From an uncultured Ruminococcus sp. (lineage in GTDB: Bacteria > Bacillota > Clostridia > Oscillospirales > Ruminococcaceae), in NCBI GenBank assembly GCA_947589205.1, contig CANQCJ010000043.1:1-13061 (forward strand): a stretch of DNA of 13,061 bases, read 5' to 3'. Shown piece after piece: positions 7,576-13,061 of the stretch. The first letter of the stretch is position 1, and every line of letters starts with the position of its first letter. A program made the translations under genes and the position numbers. The notes below the pieces were generated by a model, which was not told where the DNA came from, searched no databases, and saw only the letters and a program-made list of their open reading frames with translations.

Positions 7576-7653
7576 TATATAACGGAAATATTATGCATGG
7601 CTGCCCCCCTTTTTTTGGATTTAATATGTCAAGCGTTTAAGAAACCCGAACAT

Positions 7654-7694
7654 AAAAAAACCGTGTATTTTCAAGCATTTTGAAAACACACGGT
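7654..7694 (-). terminator. Intrinsic terminator of tRNA-Ala
   Basis: ACCGTGT-a-TTTTCAA (7660-7674) pairs with TTGAAAA-c-ACACGGT (7680-7694): a 15-bp stem with one mismatch and a five-base loop. On the minus strand it is followed by a run of seven T (7654-7660). It ends the tRNA transcript 11 bp after the tRNA. Confidence 0.85.
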
Positions 7695-7705
7695 AAATAA
7701 AAAAG

Positions 7706-7778
7706 TGGAGCATAGGGGATTCGAACCCCTGACCCCAACACTGCCAGTGTTGTGCGCTACCAACTGCGCTAATGCCCC
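7706..7778 (-). tRNA. tRNA-Ala (anticodon GGC)
   Basis: The 73-nt cloverleaf is complete. Acceptor arms GGGGCAT and ATGCTCC pair over seven bases and include the G3:U70 wobble that marks alanine tRNAs. The D arm is GCGC...GCGC, the anticodon stem-loop is CAACA-CTGGCAG-TGTTG with anticodon GGC, and the T arm is AGGGG-TTCGAAT-CCCCT. The discriminator base is A and CCA is not encoded. It is a single-gene unit with its own promoter and terminator. Confidence 0.95.
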
Positions 7779-7789
7779 GAACAAGATAT

Positions 7790-7818
7790 ATTATATCACA
7801 AAAAAAGCGTGATGTCAA
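7790..7818 (-). promoter_or_regulatory. Promoter of tRNA-Ala
   Basis: On the minus strand TTGACA (7813-7818) and TATAAT (7790-7795) are 17 bp apart, with TGTGA before the -10. It is a full-consensus promoter 11 bp from the mature tRNA 5' end. Confidence 0.85.
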
Positions 7819-7851
7819 TAGGTTATTTTATTATTTACAATTTAGCAACAA

Positions 7852-7890
7852 ATAAAACGATCAGCCGGCGAAAACCTCTTCACCGGCTGA
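7852..7890 (-). terminator. Intrinsic terminator of the 49-residue protein gene
   Basis: TCAGCCGG (7861-7868) pairs with CCGGCTGA (7883-7890), and a further GAA/TTC pairing shortens the loop. On the minus strand it is followed by TCGTTTTATTT. It starts nine bases after the stop codon of the small gene. Confidence 0.75.
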
Positions 7891-7898
7891 AAATTCGG

Positions 7899-8048
7899 TC
7901 AGATACCGCACTCCTCATAATCCTTCCACTTTTCATAATGAGCTTTTTCCTCATAATATTTGCAAACGAGCAGTCCGGTGGAAGCGATAACAAGAAGAAG
8001 CGCGCCCATTAACGTCCAGAAGGATTTCTTTTTTGAATACGCCGGCAT
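7899..8048 (-). CDS. Small single-pass membrane protein, 49 residues
   Basis: This short gene has every mark of being real: a consensus promoter at 8090-8118, an AGGAG ribosome binding site eight bases before the ATG at 8048, and a terminator right after the TGA. The product starts MPAYSKKKSFW, has one helix at about residues 12-29 (TLMGALLLVIASTGLLVC), and ends in a charged, aromatic tail rich in K, E, Y and W (YYEEKAHYEKWKDYEECGI). The positive N-terminus suggests an N-in orientation with the tail outside. It has no family I recognise. It stands alone between a tRNA and a non-coding stretch, so context gives no role. Confidence 0.75.
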   Translation of the reverse strand: MPAYSKKKSFWTLMGALLLVIASTGLLVCKYYEEKAHYEKWKDYEECGI

Positions 8049-8089
8049 AAATATCAACTCCTAAAAAGCCAAATTTTTTCTACAACCCT

Positions 8090-8118
8090 ATTATACCACA
8101 GCTTACTTCAGTTGTCAA
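8090..8118 (-). promoter_or_regulatory. Promoter of the 49-residue protein gene
   Basis: On the minus strand TTGACA (8113-8118) and TATAAT (8090-8095) are 17 bp apart, with TGG directly before the -10 (extended -10). The leader to the ATG is about 35 nt. Confidence 0.8.
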
Positions 8119-8398
8119 GCTTTTTTTAGTTTGCGCCGGCGTTCCGTAAACGCCGCTTGTGTTGAGATCTATTAAACCTTGTCTGAGCCGTACTCGGACG
8201 GCGCGTCTTTTCATTTGATATTTTTTTAGTCGGACGCTCCGGCATCGCTGAAAATTTTAAATACTTTCTCAAAAATTTTTGAAAATTTAATTTTAAGACC
8301 GCTCGTCAGAGCGTGTAAAATCAAGGCTGACAGAGCGATGCTCAAAACATTTAAAAACGAAATTTTTTAAAAATTTTGTCGGAACGCGTCAAAAAATT
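8119..8398. other. Hairpin-rich non-coding stretch
   Basis: I see no convincing gene. A 44-codon minus-strand frame (8080-8214) has no ribosome binding site and runs through the promoter at 8090-8118. GC-rich palindromes stand in AT-rich DNA: CGGCGTT/AACGCCG (8137-8155), GCCGT/ACGGC (8187-8202), CGGA/TCCG (8231-8241), CGCTC/GAGCG (8300-8313) and GAGC/GCTC (8333-8343). GCATCGCT (8242-8249) can pair with AGCGATGC (8334-8341), enclosing part of the set. TCGGACGC (8230-8237) recurs as TCGGAACGC (8379-8387). This could be a dispersed intergenic repeat or a structured RNA. Confidence 0.45.
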
Positions 8399-8400
8399 TC
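8359..8400 (-). terminator. Weak AT-rich terminator candidate of the MATE gene
   Basis: GAAATTTTTT (8359-8368) and AAAAAATTTC (8391-8400) are perfect inverted copies that begin at the MATE stop codon. On the minus strand the hairpin is followed by GTTTTT. The stem is almost all A:T and the loop is long, so this is a tentative call. Confidence 0.3.
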
Positions 8401-9823
8401 AGACCGCGGCAGCCGCTTGCTTTGCAATGGTTTTCTTATCCGAAAGCTGCCTGTATGCCGCGGTTATTACGGCAAGCGACAATAAAGCGGTAAGAATATC
8501 GGAAACGGGCATTGAATATAGCACTCCGTCCAAGCCGAAAAATATCGGCAAAATCAGCGCAAAGCCCACGCCGAAAGCAATTTCGCGGACCATCGAAAGC
8601 ATTGTCGAAGCCGCCGCTTTTCCCATTGCCTGAAGGAAAATAAACGCCGCTTTATTTATGCACGCAAAAATTATCATGCAAAGATATATCCTGAACGCTT
8701 TTACCGCAAAATCGGTGTAATATACGCTCTCGTTAGCCGCGCCGAAGATCTGTATAAGCTGCTTCGGGAAAAGCTCAACGATGATTAGCGACACCGCGCC
8801 GACGGCGGCTTCGGCGGCAAGAAGCATTGAAAAGAGCTTTTTAACGCGTTCTTTAAGTCCCGCGCCCATGTTGAAGCCGACTACAGGTATACAGCCCGCC
8901 GCCATTCCGACAACTATAGAAATAACTATCTGGAAAAATTTCATAACTATACCGACGACCGCCATAGGTATCTGCGCATACTGCGGCTGAGAGAAAACCG
9001 CGTCCGCCGCGCTGTATTTTCTTATCATATTATTGATAGCCGCCATTGCCGCGACAAGAGAGATCTGCGAAAGAAAGCTGCATATTCCGAGTGTGAGAGT
9101 TTTCTTAACTATGCTTTTTTCAAGCGCGAGATCGGTTTTTGAAACGCTGACCGTTTTTGTGTGAAGCAGGTAAAATGCGGCGATGACCGCGGTGACGAGC
9201 TGTCCTATCATGGTAGCTATCGCCGCGCCCCTCATGCCCATTTTGAAAATAAAAATAAATATCGGATCGAGAATTATATTTATGACCGCTCCCGCAAGCG
9301 TTGAAAGCATCGCAAGCTTAGGGCTTCCGTCAGCGCGTATGACCGGGTTCATCGCCTGCCCGAACATATAAAACGGAACGCCGACGGTTATCCAGAAAAA
9401 GTATTCCTTTGAATAATTAAAGGTCTGCTGATTCACCCTGCCGCCGAACAGAGCTATTATCTGTTCGCTGAAAATCAGATAGACCGCTGTAAGCAGTATT
9501 CCCGAAGCGACAGACATTACGACGGCGTTCCCGACGCTTTTGGAGGCGTCCTCGGGGCGGTTTTTGCCTAAGCTCAAGCTTACAAACGCACAGCAGCCGT
9601 CGCCTATCATAACGGCTATCGCAAGCGCTATCACCGTCAGCGGAAAAACGACGGTGTTCGCGGCGTTTCCGAAAGAGCCGAGATAATCGGCGTTTGCAAT
9701 AAATATCTGATCGACGATATTATAAAGCGCGCCGACCAGAAGTGAGATTATGCAGGGCACGGCGTATTTTTTCATCAGCCTGCCGATCCTTTCTTCTGCA
9801 AGATAAGATGTGTTTTTTTCCAT
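8399..9823 (-). CDS. MATE-family multidrug/cation antiporter (MepA-like), 474 residues
   Basis: Inner-membrane efflux pump that exports cationic drugs or metabolites in exchange for Na+ or H+. The start is the ATG at 9823, seven bases after GGAGG. The length suits the family. The N-terminal half opens with a short polar segment, then ISLLVGALYNIVDQIFIAN (about 26-44), the MATE first-helix signature, and a loop SLSLGKNRPEDASKSVGNA (82-100). The second half repeats the plan, with GFNMGAGLKERVKKLF as the equivalent loop, as expected for twelve helices in two pseudosymmetric bundles. The last residues KKTIAKQAAAAV are a short cytoplasmic tail. I see no damage. It is transcribed alone from 9902-9930 and its leader contains a terminator hairpin, so expression may be controlled by attenuation. 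The exact substrate is not deducible. Confidence 0.92.
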   Translation of the reverse strand: MEKNTSYLAEERIGRLMKKYAVPCIISLLVGALYNIVDQIFIANADYLGSFGNAANTVVFPLTVIALAIAVMIGDGCCAFVSLSLGKNRPEDASKSVGNAVVMSVASGILLTAVYLIFSEQIIALFGGRVNQQTFNYSKEYFFWITVGVPFYMFGQAMNPVIRADGSPKLAMLSTLAGAVINIILDPIFIFIFKMGMRGAAIATMIGQLVTAVIAAFYLLHTKTVSVSKTDLALEKSIVKKTLTLGICSFLSQISLVAAMAAINNMIRKYSAADAVFSQPQYAQIPMAVVGIVMKFFQIVISIVVGMAAGCIPVVGFNMGAGLKERVKKLFSMLLAAEAAVGAVSLIIVELFPKQLIQIFGAANESVYYTDFAVKAFRIYLCMIIFACINKAAFIFLQAMGKAAASTMLSMVREIAFGVGFALILPIFFGLDGVLYSMPVSDILTALLSLAVITAAYRQLSDKKTIAKQAAAAV

Positions 9824-9840
9824 AAAATATCCTCCTTAAA

Positions 9841-9880
9841 AAAACAAAAAAGCGCAAGTCCAAAAGTCGGACTTACGCTT
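9841..9880 (-). promoter_or_regulatory. Terminator hairpin inside the MATE leader (candidate attenuator)
   Basis: On the minus strand AAGCGTAAGTCC (9880-9869) pairs with GGACTTGCGCTT (9861-9850) around a seven-base loop: twelve positions with one A·C mismatch, followed by TTTTTTG and eight more T. That is a strong intrinsic terminator lying after the MATE promoter and before its GGAGG. Full-length mRNA therefore needs readthrough or antitermination. I found no clear competing antiterminator stem in the short leader. Confidence 0.7.
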
Positions 9881-9893
9881 AAAAGCTACTCAC
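9879..9893 (-). other. Possible five-codon leader frame (GTG AGT AGC TTT TAA)
   Basis: This tiny frame starts about where transcription from 9902-9930 should begin, so it would be nearly leaderless, with no ribosome binding site. Its stop codon overlaps the first bases of the terminator's 5' arm. A ribosome held on it would cover that arm and allow readthrough into the pump gene. Short frames occur by chance, so this is speculative. Confidence 0.25.
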
Positions 9894-9901
9894 TGTTAAT
9901 T

Positions 9902-9930
9902 ATTATACCAAATCAAAGGCAAAATTTCAA
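9902..9930 (-). promoter_or_regulatory. Promoter of the MATE gene
   Basis: On the minus strand TTGAAA (9925-9930) and TATAAT (9902-9907) are 17 bp apart, with TGG before the -10. Initiation is expected near 9895, giving a leader of about 70 nt. Confidence 0.75.
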
Positions 9931-9942
9931 AGGGCATTTTGC
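9919..9942. repeat. 7-bp inverted repeat over the MATE -35
   Basis: GCAAAAT (9919-9925) and ATTTTGC (9936-9942) flank a ten-base centre. The pair straddles the -35 of the MATE promoter and lies just after the stop of the cysteine-rich gene. It may be a repressor site or a weak terminator for the iron operon; its following T run is poor, so I lean to the former. Confidence 0.35.
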
Positions 9943-9952
9943 ACAAACTTTT

Positions 9953-10132
9953 TTAAAATTTCAAGCCTTGTTTTCGGTCGTCTTTGTTATCGTTCTTCAC
10001 GCATTTCTGACAGCCCGGACAGCTCCCGCAGCAGCCGTCACAGCCACCTCCGCGCCTTTTTATGCAGCTTATCACTGCCGCGGCAAGAACCGCCGCTATA
10101 AGCAATATAAGGATAATATCCGCCGCGTTCAA
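9953..10132 (-). CDS. FeoB-associated cysteine-rich membrane protein, 59 residues
   Basis: Small partner protein of ferrous iron transporters in Firmicutes. It starts with TTG directly after the TGA of FeoB (no gap). AGGGGTGAT in the FeoB end serves as ribosome binding site, and the preceding in-frame stop leaves no earlier start, so translation is probably coupled. Residues 3-23 form one helix (AADIILILLIAAVLAAAVISC), followed by a basic KRR stop-transfer and the cluster CDGCCGSCPGCQKC (C31, C34, C35, C38, C41, C44), then a charged tail. This layout is that of the FeoB-associated Cys-rich family. The cysteines may bind iron or accept it on the cytoplasmic side; the exact job is not settled. 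It falls just under usual length cut-offs and is easily missed. Confidence 0.9.
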   Translation of the reverse strand: MNAADIILILLIAAVLAAAVISCIKRRGGGCDGCCGSCPGCQKCVKNDNKDDRKQGLKF

Positions 10133-12481
10133 TCAGATCACCCCTGCAAGCATTCCTATGATATGTACAAAAAGCGCCGCGAACCACGCCACCGCGCACT
10201 GCCACACGACAAGAGCTATCGCCCATTTTGTCCCAAGCTCGCGCTTTATCGCCGCTACTGCCGCTACGCAGGGAGTGTAAAGGAGTGAAAAGACGAGCAG
10301 GCAGGCAGCCGAAAGGGTCGACAGGCAGGCGGTCACACCGCCGCTGTAAAGTATCTGCAATGTTGAAACAACGCTCTCTTTTGCCATAAAGCCGCTTATC
10401 AGCGCGACGATTATCTGCCAGTCGCCCATGCCTATAGGCGTCATTATCGGCGACAAAAATCCAGCGGCTTTGGCGAGCATACTTTCTCCCGCGTCTGCAA
10501 CAAGCTCGAGATGTATGTCAAAGCTCTGCAAAAACCATACCGCTACGGTCGCTATAAGTATCACCGAAAAGGCTCTTTGCAGAAAATCCTTCGCCTTTTC
10601 CCAAAGAAGCTGCGCCACGTTCCCCGCCGCGGGCATACGATAATTCGGCAGCTCCATAACAAACGGCACAGCCGCGCCTTTAAACAGCGTATTCTTATAC
10701 AGACACGCCGCAAATATCCCGACGATTATTCCGAGCAGATAAAGACCGACCATGATAAGTCCGCCGCCCTTCGGGAAAAACGCTTTTACAAAAAACGCAT
10801 ATATCGGCAGCTTTGCCGTACAGCTCATAAACGGCGTGAGCAGTATCGTCATTTTTCTGTCTCTCTCACTCGGCAGGGTGCGCGTCGCCATAACCGCCGG
10901 AACGGAGCAGCCGAAGCCTATCAGCAGCGGCACGATGCTGCGCCCAGAAAGTCCTATCTTTCTGAGAAGCTTGTCCATGAAAAACGCTACCCTCGCGATA
11001 TATCCGCTGTCCTCGAGCAGCGAGAGAAAGAAAAACAGCGTTACGATGACCGGCAGAAAGCTCAGCACGCTTCCGACGCCCTCAAATATTCCGTCAATAA
11101 TAAGATCGTGTATCACGGGATTTACATGAGCGTTAGTAAGTGCTGTGTCGCAAAGCCTTGTGACAAGCTCTACGCCGCTTTCAAACAATTGCTGAAGCCA
11201 TGCGCCGATAACGTTGAAGGTCAGATAAAACACCAGCGCCATTATAAGTATAAACGCCGGGATCGCCGTGTATTTTCCGGTAAGTATCCTGTCGATATGA
11301 CGGCTCCTGATGTGCTCGCGGCTTTCACGCGGCTTTATCACGGTCTTGGCGCAGAGATTTCTGATAAACGAAAATCTCATATCGGCTATAGCCGCGCTTC
11401 TGTCAAGTCCGCGTTCGTTTTCCATCTGCGTTACGATATGCTCTATCATTTCAAGCTCATTTTTATCGAGCATCAGCTTTTCGATCACAAGCTTGTCGTC
11501 CTCTATCACCTTTCCCGCCGCAAATCTCAGCGGAATACCCGCCGATTCGCAGTGATCCTCTATAAGGTGCGATATTCCGTGTATACATCTGTGCACCGCG
11601 CCGCCGTGCTCGCTTTTTGAGCAAAAATCCTTTCTGAGCGGACGCTCCTGATAATGCGCGATATGTATCGCATGACCGATAAGCTCCTCGATACCCTCGT
11701 TCTTCGCCGCCGAGATAGGCACGACCGGCACGCCGAGAAGCTCTTCCATTTCGTTTACGTCTATCCAGCCGCCGTTCGATGTAAGCTCGTCCATCATATT
11801 AAGCGCTACCACCATCGGTATATCCATTTCGATAAGCTGCATGGTAAGATAGAGATTTCTCTCGATATTGGTGACGTCGACGATATTGATTATCGCATGA
11901 GGCTTTTCATCGAGCACAAAATTGCGCGAAACTATTTCCTCTCCGGTGTACGGCGACATGGAATATATACCCGGCAGGTCGGTTATCATCGTGTCCGGGT
12001 GCTCTCTGATCGCGCCGTCCTTGCGGTCTACGGTCACTCCGGGGAAGTTTCCGACGTGCTGCTTTGAACCGGTCAGGCGGTTAAAAAGCGTAGTTTTTCC
12101 GCTGTTCTGATTTCCGACCAAAGCAAACCTCATCAGCGTTCCCTCCGGAAGCGGTTCGCCGTCGTCCTTAGCGTGAAAGCGTCCGCCCTCGCCGAGACCG
12201 GGGTGTTCGGTCTTTTTCTTTTTGACCTGCTTTACAGCTTCCTGTTTTTTTGCTTCGACCGAAACTACTTCGATCTTTTCCGCGTCCGCAAGACGCAGCG
12301 TAAGCTCATATCCATGAAGCTGAAGCTCCATAGGGTCGCCCATAGGCGCATATTTTACTACCGTGACCTCCGTGCCGGGTATAAGTCCCATATCGAGAAA
12401 ATGCTGCCTGAGCGCGCCGTCCCCGCCGAGACTTACGACCTTCACGGTCCGTCCGATATCCGTTCCTTTTAAAGTCTGCAT
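10133..12481 (-). CDS. feoB: Ferrous iron transporter, FeoA-FeoB fusion, 782 residues
   Basis: GTP-dependent inner-membrane transporter that imports Fe2+. The start is the ATG at 12481, behind GGGAG. Residues 1-73 are a FeoA-type SH3 domain (FLDMGLIPGTEVTVV), joined by a lysine-rich linker (about 76-115) to the FeoB G domain: G1 GNQNSGKT (123-130), switch I threonine T150, G3 DLPG (168-171), G4 NMMD (228-231) and G5 SAAK (257-260). A helical regulatory domain follows to about 390. The membrane part runs from about 406 to 780 and contains the two Gate regions with conserved cysteines, GFGCSVPAVMATRTL (522-536) and YTPCVAAVAAIKRE (735-748), and GFMAKE (697-702). All G motifs are intact. FeoA and FeoB are separate genes in many bacteria; fusion is known in Firmicutes and related groups. 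The Cys-rich partner follows immediately. Confidence 0.96.
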   Translation of the reverse strand: MQTLKGTDIGRTVKVVSLGGDGALRQHFLDMGLIPGTEVTVVKYAPMGDPMELQLHGYELTLRLADAEKIEVVSVEAKKQEAVKQVKKKKTEHPGLGEGGRFHAKDDGEPLPEGTLMRFALVGNQNSGKTTLFNRLTGSKQHVGNFPGVTVDRKDGAIREHPDTMITDLPGIYSMSPYTGEEIVSRNFVLDEKPHAIINIVDVTNIERNLYLTMQLIEMDIPMVVALNMMDELTSNGGWIDVNEMEELLGVPVVPISAAKNEGIEELIGHAIHIAHYQERPLRKDFCSKSEHGGAVHRCIHGISHLIEDHCESAGIPLRFAAGKVIEDDKLVIEKLMLDKNELEMIEHIVTQMENERGLDRSAAIADMRFSFIRNLCAKTVIKPRESREHIRSRHIDRILTGKYTAIPAFILIMALVFYLTFNVIGAWLQQLFESGVELVTRLCDTALTNAHVNPVIHDLIIDGIFEGVGSVLSFLPVIVTLFFFLSLLEDSGYIARVAFFMDKLLRKIGLSGRSIVPLLIGFGCSVPAVMATRTLPSERDRKMTILLTPFMSCTAKLPIYAFFVKAFFPKGGGLIMVGLYLLGIIVGIFAACLYKNTLFKGAAVPFVMELPNYRMPAAGNVAQLLWEKAKDFLQRAFSVILIATVAVWFLQSFDIHLELVADAGESMLAKAAGFLSPIMTPIGMGDWQIIVALISGFMAKESVVSTLQILYSGGVTACLSTLSAACLLVFSLLYTPCVAAVAAIKRELGTKWAIALVVWQCAVAWFAALFVHIIGMLAGVI

Positions 12482-12563
12482 ATTTTGCTCCCAATTTTTT
12501 TCTTAAACTGAAAATTGATCTGATAAGCGGTCTCTTAATAATTATATGCCGTTATACCTGTAA

Positions 12564-12592
12564 ATTATATCACAAATTTCCCGCAATATCAA
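12564..12592 (-). promoter_or_regulatory. Promoter of the feo operon
   Basis: On the minus strand TTGATA (12587-12592) and TATAAT (12564-12569) are 17 bp apart, with TGTGA before the -10. The leader is about 75 nt. Iron control by Fur or a DtxR-type repressor would be expected; an AT-rich partial palindrome (TTAATAATTA) lies in the leader at about 12535-12544, but I see no convincing Fur box. Confidence 0.7.
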
Positions 12593-12620
12593 GCACATTA
12601 TATGAACAATTTATTTTCAT

Positions 12621-12653
12621 AAAAACGCCGGCTGAAATTTCGTTCAGTCGGCG
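12621..12653 (-). terminator. Intrinsic terminator of the 43-residue protein gene
   Basis: CGCCGgCTGAA (12626-12636) pairs with TTCAGtCGGCG (12643-12653) around a six-base loop; the internal g·t is a wobble. On the minus strand TTTTTATG follows. It lies 12 bp after the stop of the small gene and upstream of the feo promoter. Confidence 0.85.
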
Positions 12654-12665
12654 CAGGTCTTTGCC

Positions 12666-12797
12666 TTAGATGTTTTTTAAGTCGGCATTCGGAATATCGT
12701 TTTCTAAGTTTTCCTCCGCAAGATCGCTGTCAAATTCCGGATAGGTCTCCGGGATAGGCTTTTGCGCGCTTTGCGGCTTCTTTTTCTTTTTGGACAT
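12666..12797 (-). CDS. Small charged protein of unknown function, 43 residues
   Basis: The ATG at 12797 follows a strong GAGGTGAGG ribosome binding site, and a good terminator stands right after the TAA, so the gene is likely real despite its size. The product has a lysine-rich start (MSKKKKKPQSAQKPIPE) and an acidic end (FDSDLAEENLENDIPNADL), no cysteine and no hydrophobic segment; it is probably largely disordered. I recognise no family. No clear promoter is seen between it and the tRNA terminator upstream; the closest candidate is a TATATT near 12836-12841, so readthrough from the tRNA unit may contribute. Confidence 0.65.
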   Translation of the reverse strand: MSKKKKKPQSAQKPIPETYPEFDSDLAEENLENDIPNADLKNI

Positions 12798-12856
12798 GAT
12801 CCTCACCTCAAAATTATTATCTGCGCTTTAACGAAAAATATACTTTGTTTTTTTGC

Positions 12857-12913
12857 AAAAAAATAAAAGCCCAACGAGAAAAATAAAAAGCCCACAAAAA
12901 TAAAAAGCCCACC
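12857..12913. repeat. Tandem copies of a terminator 3' arm
   Basis: A 17-bp unit AAAAATAAAAAGCCCAC occurs twice head to tail (12879-12895 and 12896-12912), with a diverged third copy ending GCCCAACGAG at about 12857-12878. On the minus strand each reads GTGGGCTTTTTATTTTT, the closing arm and T run of the tRNA terminator. The unit probably multiplied by slippage or unequal exchange. Confidence 0.7.
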
Positions 12914-12931
12914 GAGAAAGGTGAGCTTTTT
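12896..12931 (-). terminator. Intrinsic terminator of the tRNA-Gly/tRNA-Cys unit
   Basis: AAAAAGCCCACC (12902-12913) pairs with GGTGAGCTTTTT (12920-12931) around a six-base loop; on the minus-strand RNA the single irregular position is a G·U pair. The closing arm ends in TTTTTATTTTT. It begins eight bases after the tRNA-Cys 3' end. Confidence 0.8.
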
Positions 12932-12938
12932 AAAAACG

Positions 12939-13009
12939 AGGCGCCACCCAGATTTGAACTGGGGATCAGGGAGTTGCAGTCCCACGCCTTACCACTTGGC
13001 TATAGCGCC
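12939..13009 (-). tRNA. tRNA-Cys (anticodon GCA)
   Basis: The 71-nt cloverleaf is complete. Acceptor GGCGCTA pairs with TGGCGCC, with one G·U. The D arm contains GCCAAGTGGTAAGGC, the anticodon loop is CTGCAAC with anticodon GCA, and the T arm is CCCAG-TTCAAAT-CTGGG. The discriminator base is U73, the known identity base of cysteine tRNAs. CCA is not encoded. It stands 3 nt after tRNA-Gly, so the two are cut from one transcript. Confidence 0.95.
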
Positions 13010-13012
13010 GAG

Positions 13013-13061
13013 AGCGGATTACGAGGCTCGAACTCGCTACCTCCACCTTGGCAAGGTGGCG
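13013..13061 (-). tRNA. tRNA-Gly (anticodon GCC), 5' part beyond the window
   Basis: The 3' two-thirds are present: anticodon stem-loop CCACC-TTGCCAA-GGTGG with anticodon GCC, T arm GCGAG-TTCGAGC-CTCGT, 3' acceptor strand AATCCGC and discriminator U73, as in bacterial glycine tRNAs. The acceptor and D arms on the 5' side lie outside the window. CCA is not encoded. Confidence 0.92.

Noticed and set aside
7576..7605. Mini-frame ATG CAT AAT ATT ... TGA after a G run, minus strand
   Set aside because: It lies upstream of the lipoprotein promoter, is not clearly transcribed and has only eight codons; probably chance.
7627..7632. A second TTGACA between tRNA-Ala terminator and lipoprotein promoter
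   Set aside because: No -10 hexamer lies 16-18 bp downstream on the minus strand.
8137..8155. Hairpin CGGCGTT/AACGCCG as a terminator
   Set aside because: No T run follows on either strand; the nearby T run lies on the wrong side.
8080..8214. 44-codon minus-strand open frame beginning MKRRAVRVRL
   Set aside because: It has no ribosome binding site, reads through a hairpin and through the full-consensus promoter of the next gene, and has no protein-like features.
10511..11620. 369-codon plus-strand frame opposite feoB
   Set aside because: It is the antisense of a well-conserved FeoB region, is very rich in R, K, Y and H, and has no start signals or domains.
12535..12544. AT-rich palindrome in the feo leader as a Fur or DtxR box
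   Set aside because: Too short and too AT-rich to separate from background; it does not match a Fur consensus well.
12803..12985. 60-codon minus-strand frame over the tRNA-Cys terminator
   Set aside because: It runs through a tRNA gene and tandem terminator repeats, so it cannot be a protein gene.
1..13061. CRISPR array, phage genes, toxin-antitoxin pair or restriction system
   Set aside because: No regularly spaced repeats with spacers, no integrase, nuclease, methylase or toxin motifs were seen on either strand.

Overview
The window looks like chromosomal DNA of a gut-type Firmicute of the class Clostridia, probably a Ruminococcus/Oscillospiraceae relative. This rests on purine-rich Shine-Dalgarno sites, TTGACA-17-TATAAT promoters (often with an extended TGTGA before the -10), short AT-rich spacers, tRNA genes without encoded CCA, and the family content. 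It is an inference; no rRNA or other decisive marker is present.

Region 1 (1-5668) is a sensor-regulated ABC transporter module in decay. A minus-strand LytTR response regulator and a GHKL histidine kinase (102-1401) have collapsed into one stretch. The regulator has a one-base frameshift in a T run at its start and most of its LytTR domain is gone. The kinase has lost its histidine-bearing dimerisation domain and is frameshifted into its ATPase domain. Divergently, a near-perfect promoter drives an intact 986-residue FtsX/MacB-type permease (1614-4574), then its ATPase (4586-5263), in which the Walker A lysine codon is an amber stop, then a small beta-rich protein (5333-5668).

Region 2 (5695-7575) carries, on the minus strand, an orphan 151-residue protein, a 134-bp palindromic MITE-like element and an unrecognised lipoprotein. 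The lipoprotein's promoter contains a perfect 12+12 bp inverted repeat.

Region 3 (7654-8400) holds a tRNA-Ala(GGC) with its own promoter and terminator, a 49-residue single-pass membrane protein missed by length cut-offs, and about 280 bp of hairpin-rich non-coding DNA.

Region 4 (8399-9930) is a MATE efflux pump. Its short leader contains a strong intrinsic terminator in front of the pump's ribosome binding site, overlapped by a five-codon open frame that begins at about the predicted transcription start. This is a candidate attenuator.

Region 5 (9953-12592) is a ferrous iron uptake operon: a FeoA-FeoB fusion followed without a gap by a 59-residue FeoB-associated cysteine-rich membrane protein that starts with TTG.

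Region 6 (12621-13061) holds a 43-residue charged protein with its terminator, a tRNA terminator whose 3' arm has been copied in tandem, tRNA-Cys(GCA), and the 3' part of tRNA-Gly(GCC) running off the edge.

The strongest observations are the paired decay of sensor and transporter in region 1 and the leader of the MATE gene in region 4. Nothing here is a clear undescribed multi-gene system.
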